Assembly: GCA_016302985.1 (NCBI GenBank)
Contig: JAEDMN010000152.1
Coordinates: 1 to 8,136 of the forward strand
Reading direction: 5' to 3'
DNA from: Kiritimatiellia bacterium
Lineage (GTDB): Bacteria > Verrucomicrobiota > Kiritimatiellia > RFP12 > UBA1067
Length of the DNA stretch: 8,136 nt
The notes under the pieces were generated by a model that did no database searches, was not told the DNA's origin, and saw nothing but the letters and a program-made list of their open reading frames with translations. Both the position numbers and the translations under genes were made by a program. This document shows positions 1-5,979 of this stretch, piece by piece (positions within the stretch are counted from its first letter, which is position 1; every line of letters starts with the position of its first letter).

Positions 1-16
1 CTGGACGTCTTGGTAG

Positions 17-38
17 GGACCGTTGTCCTCAACGGTCC
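17..38 (+). promoter_or_regulatory. Perfect 9-bp hairpin in leader upstream of the DoxX-fusion gene
   Basis: GGACCGTTG at 17-25 and CAACGGTCC at 30-38 form a perfect 9-bp stem with a TCCT loop. No T-run follows on either strand, so it does not look like a standard intrinsic terminator. It ends about 35 bases before the first gene's ATG. It could be the 3' end structure of a gene left of the window, a 5' UTR stem, or an operator dyad; the sequence alone does not decide. I found no convincing promoter here: TATAAG at 53-58 has no well-spaced -35 partner. Confidence 0.5.
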
Positions 39-72
39 GTGCCGAACGGGAATATAAGGGGTGTAGGATAGG

Positions 73-1557
73 ATGGAGAACCGACAGGAATACGTCGCGG
101 CGGCGCTGCGCATTGCAATTGGATGGCACTTCCTCTACGAAGGCGTGTGGAAGCTCTGCCAGGACAACTGGACCGCGGCGGGTTTCCTCAAGTCCAGTGA
201 ATGGATCGCGGGACCGCTGTTCAAGGCGGTCGCCGCGAATCCCGTGGCGATGCGCGCCGTCGACCTTGCGAACGAGTGGGGACTCGTGCTGATCGGCCTC
301 GGCCTGATCGCCGGCGTGCTGTCCCGGGTCGCGGCCGGCGCGGGCGCGCTGATGCTCGCGTTCTTCTACGTCTGCCAGCCGCCGTGGCTGAACGCGACGG
401 GCGACGCGCACTACCTGTTCCTCGACATCCGTCTCGTCGAGGCGGTCGCGCTCGTGCTGCTCGCGTGCGGGCCCGGGCCGGGACTCGGAGACCTCGCGAA
501 GGGCCTGTGGGCGAAGGTCGTCCGGAAGGACGCGGCGCCCGACCTCGGCCGCCGCGAGTGGATCGGCGGCCTGGCGTCCTGCGGCGTGCTCGCGACGTTC
601 GGCGGACTCTTCGCGCGCTGGAAATGGGGCCCGAAGGTGGATGCCGTCACGAGCGCGACGGCGAAGGCCTTCGAGTTCACGGGCCTCGACAAGCTCTCGC
701 ACCCGATCGACCAGTTCCTGCAGATCGGGCAGCTCAAGCTCAGCCGGCTCATCCTCGGCGGCGGCATGATCTCGGGCTACGCGCATCCGCGCGACCTCAA
801 GTACCTGAGCGGCCCGAACGGCCTGATGAAGGCGTACAACACGCCCGACCGCACGCGCCATACGCTCGCCTTCGCCGAGAAGGCCGGCATCAACACGATC
901 ATCATCAACCCGCTGCTGATCGACACGGTCACGGACTACTGGAAGCGCACGGGCGGCAAGATCCAGTTCATCACCAACTGCGGCTACCACGGTGCGCCGG
1001 GCGCGGGCGAGGAGGAGATCGCGAAGGGGCTCGTGAAGGGCGCGCAGATGAGCGTGGACCGCGGCGCGGCGAGCTGCTTCATGCGCGGCGAGTACACGGA
1101 CAACATGGCAGTCAAGGGGCAGGACAAGCTCTTTCGAAACTGCCTGGCGGAGATGAAGAAGCTCGGCGTGCCGATCGGCATTGGCTGCCACGAGTGGAAG
1201 ACCGTGAAGTTCTGCCTCGAGCACGACATCGTGCCGGACTACTGGATGCTCACGTTCAACAGCCGCAAATATTGGAGCGCGACCCCCTCCTTCGGCACGA
1301 ACCACGACAACTGCTGGTGCACGGATCCCGAGGGGCTCAGGGCCTACATGCCCACCGTGAAGCAGCCGTGGATCGCGTTCAAGGTGCTCGGCGCCGGCGC
1401 CATCCATCCGCGCGAGGGCTTCCCGTACGCGTTCAACAACGGCGCGGACGCCATCTGCGTCGGCATGTTCGACTTCCAGATGGTCGAGAACGTGAACCTC
1501 GTGAACAAGATCTTCGAGAAGGGGCTCCCCGAACGGAAGCGCCCCTGGCATTCGTAG
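73..1557 (+). CDS. Membrane protein: DoxX-like domain, Tat-like segment, TIM-barrel (aldo-keto-reductase-like) domain
   Basis: The product is 494 residues. Residues 1-150 look like a DoxX-family four-helix membrane domain: RIAIGWHFLYEGVWKL near the start, then hydrophobic helices near 68-85, 86-103 and 118-135. Residues 158-180 contain a twin-arginine-like motif (LGRREWIGGLA, R160-R161) followed by a hydrophobic stretch, as in Tat signal anchors but placed internally. Residues 220-485 resemble a TIM barrel of aldo-keto reductase type: a start LSRLILGGGMISG, alternating strands and helices, and an end in which KVLGAGAIHPREGF and GADAICVGMF resemble the last strands of that fold. I cannot place the canonical Asp-Tyr-Lys-His tetrad, so catalysis is unproven. 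Cysteines C303, C335, C357, C372, C414 and C416 could bind metal or form disulfides. The ATG at 73 follows AGGA about 5 bases upstream. The stop overlaps the ribosome binding site of the next gene, so the two are probably one transcript. Substrate and reaction are unknown. Confidence 0.8.
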   Translation: MENRQEYVAAALRIAIGWHFLYEGVWKLCQDNWTAAGFLKSSEWIAGPLFKAVAANPVAMRAVDLANEWGLVLIGLGLIAGVLSRVAAGAGALMLAFFYVCQPPWLNATGDAHYLFLDIRLVEAVALVLLACGPGPGLGDLAKGLWAKVVRKDAAPDLGRREWIGGLASCGVLATFGGLFARWKWGPKVDAVTSATAKAFEFTGLDKLSHPIDQFLQIGQLKLSRLILGGGMISGYAHPRDLKYLSGPNGLMKAYNTPDRTRHTLAFAEKAGINTIIINPLLIDTVTDYWKRTGGKIQFITNCGYHGAPGAGEEEIAKGLVKGAQMSVDRGAASCFMRGEYTDNMAVKGQDKLFRNCLAEMKKLGVPIGIGCHEWKTVKFCLEHDIVPDYWMLTFNSRKYWSATPSFGTNHDNCWCTDPEGLRAYMPTVKQPWIAFKVLGAGAIHPREGFPYAFNNGADAICVGMFDFQMVENVNLVNKIFEKGLPERKRPWHS

Positions 1558-1567
1558 GAGGATGGGC

Positions 1568-4159
1568 ATGAAGCGCCAAGTAAAGACACTTCTAAAACTG
1601 TTCGTCGTGTGCGCCGTGTTTGAGGCCGGGGCCGTCGGCACGGTCTTCAATGCCGGTGTGGCGCTGCGCGCGAACGTGGCGGGTGCGGGTGCGGCGTCGA
1701 ATCCGTGCGAGGTGAGCGGCGGCACGTGGTCCTGGCTCGACGTGGACGTCGCCGGCGGAACCGAGACGCTCGCGGCGACGCCCGGCACGGCGACGCGCAT
1801 CGCGGGAAAGGGCTTCTCGTCCGCCGACGGCGTGGAGTTCGCCGCCAACACGGGTGACGCGGCCGTCTATCTCGACGGCGACGCCGCGGCCTTCCCCCAG
1901 CCGTTCGAGACGGACGAAATCTACGTCGCCCCGGCGAACGGACACGCGGGCGTGGTGCGCTTCGTCGTGGCCGAGGACGGCTGGTACTCCGCCACGGCGG
2001 AGTTCAAGGGACTGGACAACGGCGACGCCTACGGCTACATCTTCGTGGACGGCGTGGACTGCGCGGCGGGTCGCTTCTCGCTGCAGAACAAGGACTTCTT
2101 CAGCAAGGTGTTCTGCGCGCAGGTCACGCCGCGCCATCTCGCGGCCGGGACCGCGATCGACTTCAAGGTCGTGCCGACGGATGCGTACGCGCGGGAGATG
2201 AGCGCGGTCCGCGCGATCGTCCGCAAGGAGGTCCCCGGCGCGTTCTACGACCTGGGGACGGCCCTGGCCGAGTCCGTGAACAAGAGCTTCGCCAATCCGC
2301 TGCAGGATGCCCAAGGCGGGGTCTGGGGCTTCTACTACCGTCCGGGCAATGGCCGCGTCTACAAGATGAACACGTTCGTGCCGAGCTTCGGGAAGGGGTT
2401 CTTGTACGACACTTACCAGCAGATCCTCGTCAACGCGGAGACGACCAACAACCTGGCGCTCGGCCTCAATCCCTGGGAGAAGAACCGTCCCGGCGAGATG
2501 GACGTCCATCCGAAGGCCACCAAGTGGAAGGACGGGACCCCGGTCCAGGCCTTCGCGCGCTTCTTTCCGCCGAAGCCGGGCTACTACTCCGGCACGCTGG
2601 CGCTGCGCGGCGTCACGACCAGAACCGGCACCGATGGCGCGTATGGACACGTCTGCGTGGGCGGGAACCGCGAGATCGCGAAGGTGTTCTACCGCGCGAC
2701 CGGTTCGGGCGCTCAGTCGGGAATGGTCCATTTCGGGCCGGTTTACCTGATGGCGGGCGAGCCGCTTGACTTCTTCGTGGACCCCGGCCCCGCGGGGTAT
2801 GAAGGGATGGACCGCGCACTGGGGTCGCTCGTGCTTCGGCGCGAGGAGGACTACGTCGAGCCGGGCAAGACGGTCTACGACGCCAACGTCGCGCTGCACG
2901 ACAACATCGATGCGAATAACAAGCCCGTGTCCAATCCGCGTGTGCTCGCCGACGGCGCGAAGTGGGAGTGGGGGTATTCAACTGGACTGGCGGATGCCCT
3001 GACGCTGTTCACGGCCGCCCAGACCGGGAGCAATAACGATTGCTACGGCTATTCGGACACCGCCAACGGCTTCTACAACCAGATCCTCGTACGCACCGCG
3101 AACACGATGTGGATCACGCTACTGAGCAACAACCCCATCCTGCTGCCGGTCGTCCCCTACATGTTCAACGCGCACCCGTCGGAAAAGGCGAAGACCGTCG
3201 TCCGGTTCACGCCTTCGCGGGACGGACGCTATACGGTCAAGATGCGCGGCCGCGCCTTCGCCGCCGGCAACAACGACCACGTCAACTTCTTCACGGTCGT
3301 GAACGGGCGGCTGCTGGGTAGGATCTCCGACCGCCAGGCGTACGACGACAACGTGAAGGCCTACCCCAACCAGGACATCCCGACCCTGGTGTTCGAGGAC
3401 GTCGACCTGCATGCGGGCGACGACGTGCGCCTGGTGATCGATCCCAACGTGAACCAGGGCAGCGACCGCTGTGGCGGCAGCTTCGCGGTGATCCGCGAGG
3501 GCGACATCCCTGGGCCCGGCACGGACGGCGTCGTCAACTTCGCTTGCTTCACGCCGGGAGACTCCACCCGCGTCTCGGCGTTCGCGGAGCAGGGTCGGGT
3601 GAAGTCCGGCACGACGTGGAACGCGTTCCCCGTCTGCACGAACGCGACGGCCGCGCTCGAATCGGACGGCGCGACGAAGCGCAACGCGTGGTTCGCATTC
3701 TCCACGACGAACGACACGGCGTCGGCCGTCGGCGGCAGTCCGTCGGCGGCGTCCGGCCAGGCGCTCTACAACGGCTGGATCCGCGCGGCGGCCGGGGAGT
3801 CGGTCGACTTCGTCTTCGGCAGGCTCGCGCCCGGCAACCGCTACACGCTCTGCCTCTACAGCGCGCGCGGCAGGGACGCCGGCAACGCGGTGTTCACGGT
3901 CGGCGGCGAAAGCCGGGCGGTCAACTGCACGGTCGTCGCGACCATGACGGACGTCCCGGTCTACAACGAGCGCCTTTGGTTCGACAGCCCCTTCAACAGC
4001 TACGTCGTGTTCGAGGACGTCGAGGCGGATGCGAACGGCGAGATCCGGGGGCAGTTCGCCTGTCCGGCGGGAGCGGACGAGGCGGCGTTCAACGGCGCGC
4101 AGATCTCGGGCGTCTTCCCGCCCTATGTCGCCGTCGGCACGCTCCTGGTCGTCAGATAA
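1568..4159 (+). CDS. Large secreted protein with three tandem ~200-residue domains and a C-terminal beta domain
   Basis: I chose ATG 1568 because AGGAGG at 1556-1561 lies 6 bases before it; the in-frame ATG at 1562 touches that site and is unlikely. The product is 863 residues. It starts MKRQVKTLLKLFVVCAVFEA, a basic then hydrophobic signal-peptide-like segment. Three homologous domains follow, at about 26-225, 226-435 and 436-645. Each opens with V/F-Y/F-D/N, then a conserved AL, then SNP or ANP, then a G..W.W/F box (GGTWSW, GGVWGF, GAKWEW). Each has a middle G-Y/R-Y strand (DGWYSA, PGYYSG, DGRYTV) followed by a VDG/VGG/VNG turn. Each closes with an L.AG...D/R....P segment and a final basic residue plus acid (VRKE, LRREED, VIREGD). 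Residues 652-863 form a different beta-rich domain containing TTWNAF and LAPGNRYTLCLY, a style common in surface proteins of this kind. No PEP-CTERM, LPXTG or membrane tail is visible, so release or periplasmic location is likely. A glycan-binding role is only a guess. Confidence 0.8.
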   Translation: MKRQVKTLLKLFVVCAVFEAGAVGTVFNAGVALRANVAGAGAASNPCEVSGGTWSWLDVDVAGGTETLAATPGTATRIAGKGFSSADGVEFAANTGDAAVYLDGDAAAFPQPFETDEIYVAPANGHAGVVRFVVAEDGWYSATAEFKGLDNGDAYGYIFVDGVDCAAGRFSLQNKDFFSKVFCAQVTPRHLAAGTAIDFKVVPTDAYAREMSAVRAIVRKEVPGAFYDLGTALAESVNKSFANPLQDAQGGVWGFYYRPGNGRVYKMNTFVPSFGKGFLYDTYQQILVNAETTNNLALGLNPWEKNRPGEMDVHPKATKWKDGTPVQAFARFFPPKPGYYSGTLALRGVTTRTGTDGAYGHVCVGGNREIAKVFYRATGSGAQSGMVHFGPVYLMAGEPLDFFVDPGPAGYEGMDRALGSLVLRREEDYVEPGKTVYDANVALHDNIDANNKPVSNPRVLADGAKWEWGYSTGLADALTLFTAAQTGSNNDCYGYSDTANGFYNQILVRTANTMWITLLSNNPILLPVVPYMFNAHPSEKAKTVVRFTPSRDGRYTVKMRGRAFAAGNNDHVNFFTVVNGRLLGRISDRQAYDDNVKAYPNQDIPTLVFEDVDLHAGDDVRLVIDPNVNQGSDRCGGSFAVIREGDIPGPGTDGVVNFACFTPGDSTRVSAFAEQGRVKSGTTWNAFPVCTNATAALESDGATKRNAWFAFSTTNDTASAVGGSPSAASGQALYNGWIRAAAGESVDFVFGRLAPGNRYTLCLYSARGRDAGNAVFTVGGESRAVNCTVVATMTDVPVYNERLWFDSPFNSYVVFEDVEADANGEIRGQFACPAGADEAAFNGAQISGVFPPYVAVGTLLVVR
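1643..3502 (+). repeat. Three diverged in-frame copies of a ~200-residue domain (about 610-630 bp each)
   Basis: The copies are recognisable at protein level only: about 1643-2242, 2243-2872 and 2873-3502. The opening boxes line up as VFNAGVALRANV, FYDLGTALAESV and VYDANVALHDNI, each followed 8-10 residues later by S/A-NP and then the G..W.W/F box. The second and third copies also share a longer insert after that box, containing YQQILVNA and YNQILVRT. The insert is missing or unrecognisable in copy one. This suggests that copies two and three are closer relatives and that copy one is the outlier. Confidence 0.75.
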
Positions 4160-4207
4160 CTCCTTTCGTACCTCCGGCGGGCCCTCTACCGCAACAAGGC
4201 GTGAAGA

Positions 4208-4253
4208 ATCCAATCCCGACGTCCCGTCGCCGCCCAGACGGGTCGGATTGGGT
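4208..4253 (+). terminator. Strong imperfect hairpin after the secreted-protein gene
   Basis: About 50 bases after the stop codon, CCCGTC (4223-4228) pairs with GACGGG (4237-4242) around an 8-base loop. An outer stem continues below it, ATCCAAT with ATTGGGT and CCGA with TCGG, after a short left-side bulge. In total roughly 17 pairs form. There is no U-tract after it, so it may end transcription by another route or protect the 3' end of the mRNA. The position directly after a two-gene unit supports an end-of-operon role. Confidence 0.4.
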
Positions 4254-4260
4254 CGTGGAT

Positions 4261-4380
4261 GAGGACGAAAGGGACGAAAGCGACGAACGCGACGAAAGGG
4301 AGCGCACGTACGTTTCGCTTTCCCCCTGACCGACACGTCTCTCCCTCCTCCCGTTCGTCCCGCCCGTCCCTCTCGTCCTG
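4261..4380. repeat. Two 9-bp-period tracts arranged as an imperfect inverted repeat
   Basis: The left arm (4261-4302) has GACGAA at 4264, 4273, 4282 and 4291, an exact 9-base period repeated four times. The right arm (4341-4380) has CGTCC at 4356, 4365 and 4374, the same period on the opposite strand. The reverse complement of 4354-4378 matches 4264-4288 at about 20 of 25 positions, so a transcript would fold into a long stem with about 65 bases between the arms. Both strands are open in some frames because of the 9-base period, which creates charged tripeptide shadow reading frames. I see no gene here. Confidence 0.75.
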
Positions 4381-4427
4381 CGTCATGACCCTCGACGACC
4401 CATCATCGGCCGGTCGTCAGAAGGTTC

Positions 4428-4510
4428 GCGCCACCCGGCGCTGGCCGGGGCATTTTCAGCGCCGCCCGGCGCTGGCAGGACTGTTTCTGGCGCCGCTTGG
4501 CGCTGGCTCT
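4428..4510. repeat. 31-bp tandem repeat, about 2.6 copies, each with a GCGCC/GGCGC hairpin
   Basis: Units start at 4428, 4459 and 4490. Each begins GCGCC, then a 4-base loop (ACCC, GCCC, GCTT), then GGCGCTGGC. The stem GCGCC/GGCGC is identical in all three units while the loop and the last 13 bases vary. That pattern fits a conserved structure or protein site better than simple slippage. The third unit decays after position 4507. No cas gene, leader or longer spacer pattern is present, so this is not a CRISPR array. Confidence 0.8.
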
Positions 4511-4572
4511 TGGGGGATGGGATTGCGTTTCGGAGTGGTTTGTCAGTTGTAGACCGAAATGAATGAGGTTGA

Positions 4573-5104
4573 CTACCGCGAAATGGGGAGACTCCAGGGC
4601 AAAGGACGGTGCGCCCGGAGTGCGTCTGTGCTATAATATTCCCCTTTTTTTGCCAGGTCCTCCGGCGAGGATCCGCTCATATGCTCCATCAGCGCAGTAT
4701 AGTGGAATCGCAACAGCTTGTTCTGCGCCTCCAGCCACCGGATCTTCTCTTCCGCGGAGAGGTTGCCCGGAACGGATGCCGGATCCGTCGCGCACAGGAT
4801 CCGCTCCACGGCCCGGGATGAACGCTTCGATTTCATGGCGGTAGTTTATCAAATCCTTGGCCTCGGCATGCCGTGCGAACTTCCGGCCATCGCGCGACGC
4901 CCATGATTCGTCACCGGCTTTGAATCTTCGCTGCCAGTCCCTTACGGTGTATGGTCTCAGTCCGAGTGCCTTTGCCGACTTGCGGAACCCCATGCCCTGC
5001 TTGAACAACTCAAGGCATGCGGTCTTCTTGCTGACTTCAATTGGCTTGGCCTTCGCGCACTTTGACTCCCAGTCGCCAAGCTGTCCGTTGATTTGCTGTG
5101 TCAT
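4573..5104 (-). pseudogene. Remnant of an IS3-type transposase OrfA (helix-turn-helix), frameshifted, orfB missing
   Basis: The minus-strand ATG at 5104 follows AAAAGGAG at the usual spacing. The first frame reads KKTACLELFKQGMGFRKSA and KALGLRPYTVRDWQRRFKAG, a helix-turn-helix typical of IS3/IS150-family OrfA. It continues to about 4830 (LINYRHE). The coding sense then jumps to another frame starting near ATG 4836 (MKSKRSSRAVERIL), which contains a helical stretch (SAEEKIRWLEAQNKLLRFHY) like the OrfA leucine zipper. The two frames differ by a net one-base loss or two-base gain, so the gene is broken. Near the end, A7GGGG (4651 down to 4641) is a classic -1 slippery run as used to make OrfAB. 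Slipping there reaches TAG at 4631-4633 after four codons, and no orfB follows. The second frame ends at 4573, although IS-derived sequence probably stops near 4640. The family call is from motif recognition. Confidence 0.7.
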
Positions 5105-5496
5105 TAGTCTCCTTTTCTCGACAAAAAGGAGACACTAACGTCAATTCCTGCCGTGTCTCAAATTCGGGGAGTAGTGCAGCCCATGATGTGCCCCCCCCAC
5201 CATTGACTGAAAGAGCTCCAAAAGCCAGCGAGAATCCGCATGTAGGTACAGGTACGTGTGTGGACAAAGTTGAGATCCGCTTGGAACCGTCGGATCCCAA
5301 AGAGTTTAAGGAGAAACTGTTAGAGAAGAAAATAGCACGGCGCACTCTTCACTACGCCAATGGGCAGACGAAGGAGGAGGTCTGGCGTGCAAATTCGTTC
5401 ACAGAGAACTCAAATCTGATGTGCAATATTCAAAGTTCTGCCGTTTATCGTACTGCCGCCCAAAAAGGTATTGTCAGGATTTCATACCACGTTTAG
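5098..5496 (+). CDS. Fragment of an unrecognised gene abutting the IS end
   Basis: The open frame begins at GTG 5098 inside the IS remnant and runs to TAG 5494-5496. Only the part from about GTG 5260 (VDKVEIRLEP) looks like natural protein: mixed helix and strand, then KIARRTLHYANGQTKEEVW and SFTENSNLMCNIQSSAVYR. The earlier part is low-complexity (PPPP encoded by the C8 run at 5191-5198) and is probably not coding in this frame. The ending resembles small C-terminal modules with a W...FT..SNL..N..S..R pattern, but I cannot name the family. Base composition is visibly lower in GC than both neighbours, and codon use differs (AAA, GAA, TTT common), which suggests acquired DNA. The likely reading is a 3' fragment of a gene cut by the insertion. 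A short gene of 78 residues from GTG 5260 is the alternative; it lacks a clear ribosome binding site. Confidence 0.4.
   Translation: MSLVSFSRQKGDTNVNSCRVSNSGSSAAHDVPPPPLTERAPKASENPHVGTGTCVDKVEIRLEPSDPKEFKEKLLEKKIARRTLHYANGQTKEEVWRANSFTENSNLMCNIQSSAVYRTAAQKGIVRISYHV
5107..5134 (-). promoter_or_regulatory. Perfect 10-bp hairpin over the OrfA ribosome binding site; probable IS end
   Basis: GTCTCCTTTT (5107-5116) and AAAAGGAGAC (5124-5133) form a perfect stem with a 7-base loop. On the minus strand the downstream arm is the AAAAGGAG ribosome binding site of the transposase, so folding would hide it. Such hairpins are known in insertion sequences, where they block translation of transcripts entering from outside. 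The minus-strand sequence TGTCTCCTTTTTGTC, starting at 5134, begins with TG as IS3-family inverted repeats usually do. It would place the element's left end about 30 bases before the start codon. The opposite end is not present. Confidence 0.55.
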
Positions 5497-5611
5497 TCAA
5501 AACCATACCCGCCAGCCAGTAGCCAGCGCAACACCCGTTGCATAGCCCTGTGCTGACGATGCTTTCTTGCTTGTTGGCGATAGTATAGCAGTTTCGGATT
5601 GGGTTTACAAA

Positions 5612-5661
5612 GGCGGGCTTCAGCCGGAGATTCCGCCTTTCGGCGGCACTGCCCCAGGGGC
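5612..5661 (+). promoter_or_regulatory. Cluster of competing hairpins in the gap before the SEC-C pseudogene
   Basis: Between 5497 and 5728 I see no gene. Within it, CCGCC (5633-5637) can pair with GGCGG upstream (5612-5616) or with GGCGG downstream (5642-5646, loop TTTC). CGGA/TCCG (5625-5635) and GCCC/GGGC (5651-5661) add further short stems. Mutually exclusive pairings are typical of attenuators or structured leaders, but they also arise by chance in GC-rich DNA. The start codon at 5729 is 68 bases downstream. No ligand-binding fold is recognisable. Confidence 0.3.
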
Positions 5662-5728
5662 GTTGCCGCAATCTAAACGGAAAGATGATGGTGTAATATC
5701 CCGCGTTGCTGCCGCAGAAGGAATCGCG

Positions 5729-5979
5729 ATGAAACATACCGTTCAAATTTCCGAGACGCTTCAACGCCCGGTCGAAGTGGGAGCCGATTCGTCCGTCGAG
5801 GCCGAAGCGATGGTGCATCGGCTTTGCCGGACCGGCGGGAGTCGTTCATCCCGCCCGCCGTCAGCGCCAAGCCGCCCGTCGGGCGCAACGATCCGTGTCC
5901 CTGCGGGGCGGGTCTCAAGTGCAAGAAATGCTGCGGAAGGGTACGGGCCTGAATGCGGACTTCTGGGAGCGCATTAACG
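5729..5979 (+). pseudogene. Decayed small gene: DpnD/PcfM-like start, SEC-C zinc motif, third piece in another frame
   Basis: ATG 5729 has AAGGA at 5718-5722, 6 bases upstream. The first 34 codons (MKHTVQISETLQRPVEV, then ADSSVEAEAMVHRL) match the style of DpnD/PcfM-like small proteins: a strand, LxxxVEV, AD and an acidic helix. That frame then degenerates. In the next frame, 5881-5937 reads GRNDPCPCGAGLKCKKCCG, a textbook SEC-C metal-binding motif with the CPC and CC ligands intact, ending at TGA 5950. In the third frame, 5937-5979 reads KGTGLNADFWERING, which would continue naturally from the SEC-C cysteines if one base were restored near 5937. At least two frame changes therefore separate three coding-like pieces. 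Either this is one broken gene, or a DpnD/PcfM-like gene joined to the tail of a SEC-C protein. SEC-C motifs bind zinc and occur at the ends of many unrelated proteins, so the original function is unknown. Confidence 0.55.

Noticed and set aside
201..1571. Alternative plus-strand frame of 456 codons overlapping the DoxX-fusion gene
   Set aside because: It is Arg-rich low-complexity translation, while the overlapping frame has membrane helices and a folded domain.
1592..2899. Long minus-strand open frame of 435 codons
   Set aside because: It is antisense to the secreted-protein gene, is rich in Arg, Val and Asp as expected from GC-rich shadow frames, and has no recognisable motif.
3119..4336. 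Long minus-strand open frame of 405 codons
   Set aside because: It has the same shadow character opposite the secreted-protein gene, and part of it is created by the 9-bp repeats.
4428..4510. CRISPR array
   Set aside because: The units are contiguous 31-bp repeats whose only constant part is about 18 bases, with no distinct spacers of normal length and no cas genes.
4632..4637. TATAAT on the plus strand as a promoter -10 box
   Set aside because: No -35 element at 16-18 bases upstream, and the minus-strand reading is the end of the IS remnant; nothing sensible starts downstream on the plus strand.
5474..5818. Minus-strand open frame of 114 codons
   Set aside because: It has no clear ribosome binding site or motif, it crosses the hairpin cluster and overlaps the better supported DpnD/PcfM-like start; I could not exclude it fully.
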